Part shown: positions 63,501-64,000 of the stretch, piece after piece
Numbering within the stretch: the first letter of the stretch is position 1
How the letters are laid out: each line of letters opens with the position of its first letter
NCBI GenBank assembly: GCA_937625935.1
Contig: OW569362.1
Coordinates: 434,001-498,000, forward strand
From: Tetramitus jugosus
Taxonomy: Eukaryota > Heterolobosea > Eutetramitea > Acrasida > Vahlkampfiidae
Length of the DNA stretch: 64,000 nucleotides
Reading direction: 5' to 3'
The notes under the pieces: generated by a model
The model's input: only the letters and a program-made list of their open reading frames with translations
Databases searched by the model: none
Told to the model about the DNA's origin: nothing
Position numbers and translations under genes: made by a program

Positions 63501-64000
63501 CGCAATCGAGTTGACTTCTCATTCATCAGAATGTCAATAATTTTGCTCAAAAATAAGGCGGCAAGTGGTTGTAGCTGCACGCGTGACAATAATTCGTTTC
63601 TCTTTTTCAATATATGCAATTCAACCAAGGAACGAAAACATGATACAAGTATGTGCTTAATTTCTTCTGTCGAATAAAAGACTGAATTGTTCTCATTGTT
63701 ACTCGAACTACTATCGTTATTCATCATACTTGCTTGTTCATCTGAATCATATGAAGCATAGACAATAAACATGGATTGAAACAATGCCATAAATTTCATC
63801 AATTGATCATCATTCAGTGCAATCACCAACTCATCAACACTCTGAAACAACACTTTAAAGCATTCAACAACTCGTTCTATTATTTTCAATGGTATTCCTC
63901 TCGATATCGCAGTACTTGTTGCCTGTGTTGTCGTCACCATCATCATCTTTTTCCGATTCACAAACAACAAATAATCCTTTTCACACAACAGGAGCAATGG
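60527..64000 (-). CDS. TTI1-like HEAT-repeat protein, 5' end outside the window
   Basis: At least 1157 codons, open through the right edge; no ATG within the first 17 codons in view, so the N-terminus is missing. In known biology TTI1 works with TELO2 and TTI2 to mature PIKK kinases such as TOR and ATM. Features seen: helical repeats throughout, a segment L-R-E-E-C-L-I-T-I-A-V-L-V-K-A-V followed by S-V-F-P-G-I-V-S-S-L-F, and late segments L-M-E-H-L-I-K-Y-C-D-D-F-M-Y and K-V-D-Y-A-S-V-W-L-S-F that sit where TTI1 has its conserved C-terminal helices. The call is family-level and by eye; another HEAT protein is possible. Confidence 0.65.
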   Translation of the reverse strand, partial: PLLLLCEKDYLLFVNRKKMMMVTTTQATSTAISRGIPLKIIERVVECFKVLFQSVDELVIALNDDQLMKFMALFQSMFIVYASYDSDEQASMMNNDSSSSNNENNSVFYSTEEIKHILVSCFRSLVELHILKKRNELLSRVQLQPLAALFLSKIIDILMNEKSTRLREECLITIAVLVKAVNNVDVLTSVFPGIVSSLFKLLYTLPGITMSKDGITPSNRPANRTKLSQGVICESFKTFRVILELVCSNERNQQVLTSEKDESRHSHISEQMNQTEYNLVLQNLRTSNNTNTDEKTTITNQIRKLQNMRKHVDSFLQRIFSAENYAHLKSPQMRIELVRTCQLILEKCDQTLWMSVPRTIECIMISANDESAPANSYADIANEVFSQYQQSMYFSDARIQGLIMERFSSLIHSLPNSCMLNVNEDEKRAVFILAGSYIRLVLPHNNLRKILEASDSMIEKISYALFIVFELDYTTYSKIIEESISSANSHADIYDYPKRIMKHFRDESTLRAAVSICWNIGKYSTIETFNLFVHHLRQLINQYSNNERKAPPSSIIASFHKECVLILEYIIMGFAEKIETNSDPCMEERYVLMDIIDELFLDYFDERLWNTAIVQDNVSVELTQNNALLACLLLESVGTFFEVLNRVHPNEQTWHQSTRNSYLLRALFHILEHIGGPYQHVVHSALLTLDRIAKTDSYDNQTQRQRVTNLIVLNSDYIIDEIRKRMKYLNLYPSTPRLLRTMFDYAALRESYISDDEMNDTSIVTVMQDTLDSIFSALDDYHLSTTYSHSFMPVFFSILSSVVHVVVERKKRYDRKTKNEMKDTPPVNISPIVEDDENDYQSEDETDPNMENNYEEENGIQHPDYILRERDLVQQILGRCKNFITMSDMHIQIHIIDILKNSLGVFMNDDTLDDKALPLVHSIWPSILSRVMSNSERIPVQQKVLDLMEHLIKYCDDFMYGKVIEDIWPRIQSHPLLQRDNTPGIVHNKACLKYLNTLEQHNQRTKHQRELLTCDPYSYVRTTPEYKLHVSLLHFIHALTEDTSNVFMRRLSTGGTKQCLHAYAICDLVLPLLDHRLPNDMQTMAQKIIHSISKVDYASVWLSFMNYQSQNSVSPKAAILTPPDHNLGILTFPKGNNQKSTSAVVIDQQLQSQFVNV

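Overview
The window is nuclear DNA from a gene-dense, moderately AT-rich protist. The best fit is a heterolobosean amoeboflagellate of the Naegleria type. This is an inference from several things read together: standard genetic code, very short intergenic gaps, few and small introns (mostly GTATGT/GTAAGT-like donors), many single-exon genes, long Asn/Gln/Ser/Thr/Glu-rich tracts, and a typical free-living eukaryote gene set (Rab7, HRD1, Serinc, eIF2-alpha, BEACH/FAN, VAMP7, SENP, TTI1, hyccin). The species cannot be fixed from the sequence alone.

Layout. 0-12.5 kb: a 139-aa protein resembling the dynein stalk head, sulfite oxidase, a Serinc protein, a histone H3 with a two-residue tail insertion, a huge acidic coiled-coil protein, a prolyl-4-hydroxylase-like dioxygenase and a low-complexity coiled-coil protein. 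12.5-18.7 kb: an accessory, decaying zone. It holds a shattered AAA-ATPase-like/PD-(D/E)XK gene, a shattered bacterial- or phage-type cell-wall hydrolase, a shattered gene of unknown family, and one intact coiled-coil gene with heptad repeats. 18.7-30 kb: an ArfGAP (three exons), a charged nuclear-type protein, a P-loop ATPase with a Met in place of the Walker A Lys and a frameshifted tail, Rab7 (one intron), the ERAD ligase HRD1 (four exons), and a RING/B-box/FN3/discoidin-like E3.

30-46 kb: a TALE homeodomain protein, two tandem Cys-rich putative GPI-anchored surface proteins, a small membrane protein, a FAN/NSMAF-type BEACH-WD40 protein, a Ser-rich protein with a KEN-type degron, a hyccin/FAM126 protein, and two small uncharacterised proteins. 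46-64 kb: a PAS-domain protein, a glycine-rich collagen-like protein with a large unknown C-terminal region, eIF2-alpha, an ankyrin-repeat protein, a SUMO protease of the SENP/Ulp type, VAMP7 with a 13-nt first coding exon, and a TTI1-like HEAT protein that runs off the right edge.

Functional themes are endomembrane traffic and lipid signalling (Rab7, VAMP7, ArfGAP, hyccin, FAN, Serinc) and ubiquitin/SUMO control (HRD1, the RING/B-box protein, SENP), but the order looks like ordinary eukaryotic gene packing, not operons. A recurring detail is an AATAAA hexamer overlapping the stop codon, which implies very short 3' UTRs. No tRNA, rRNA, CRISPR array or intact transposon was recognised. Spliced models were built by eye from GT-AG signals, frame continuity and family resemblance; they need RNA-seq confirmation.
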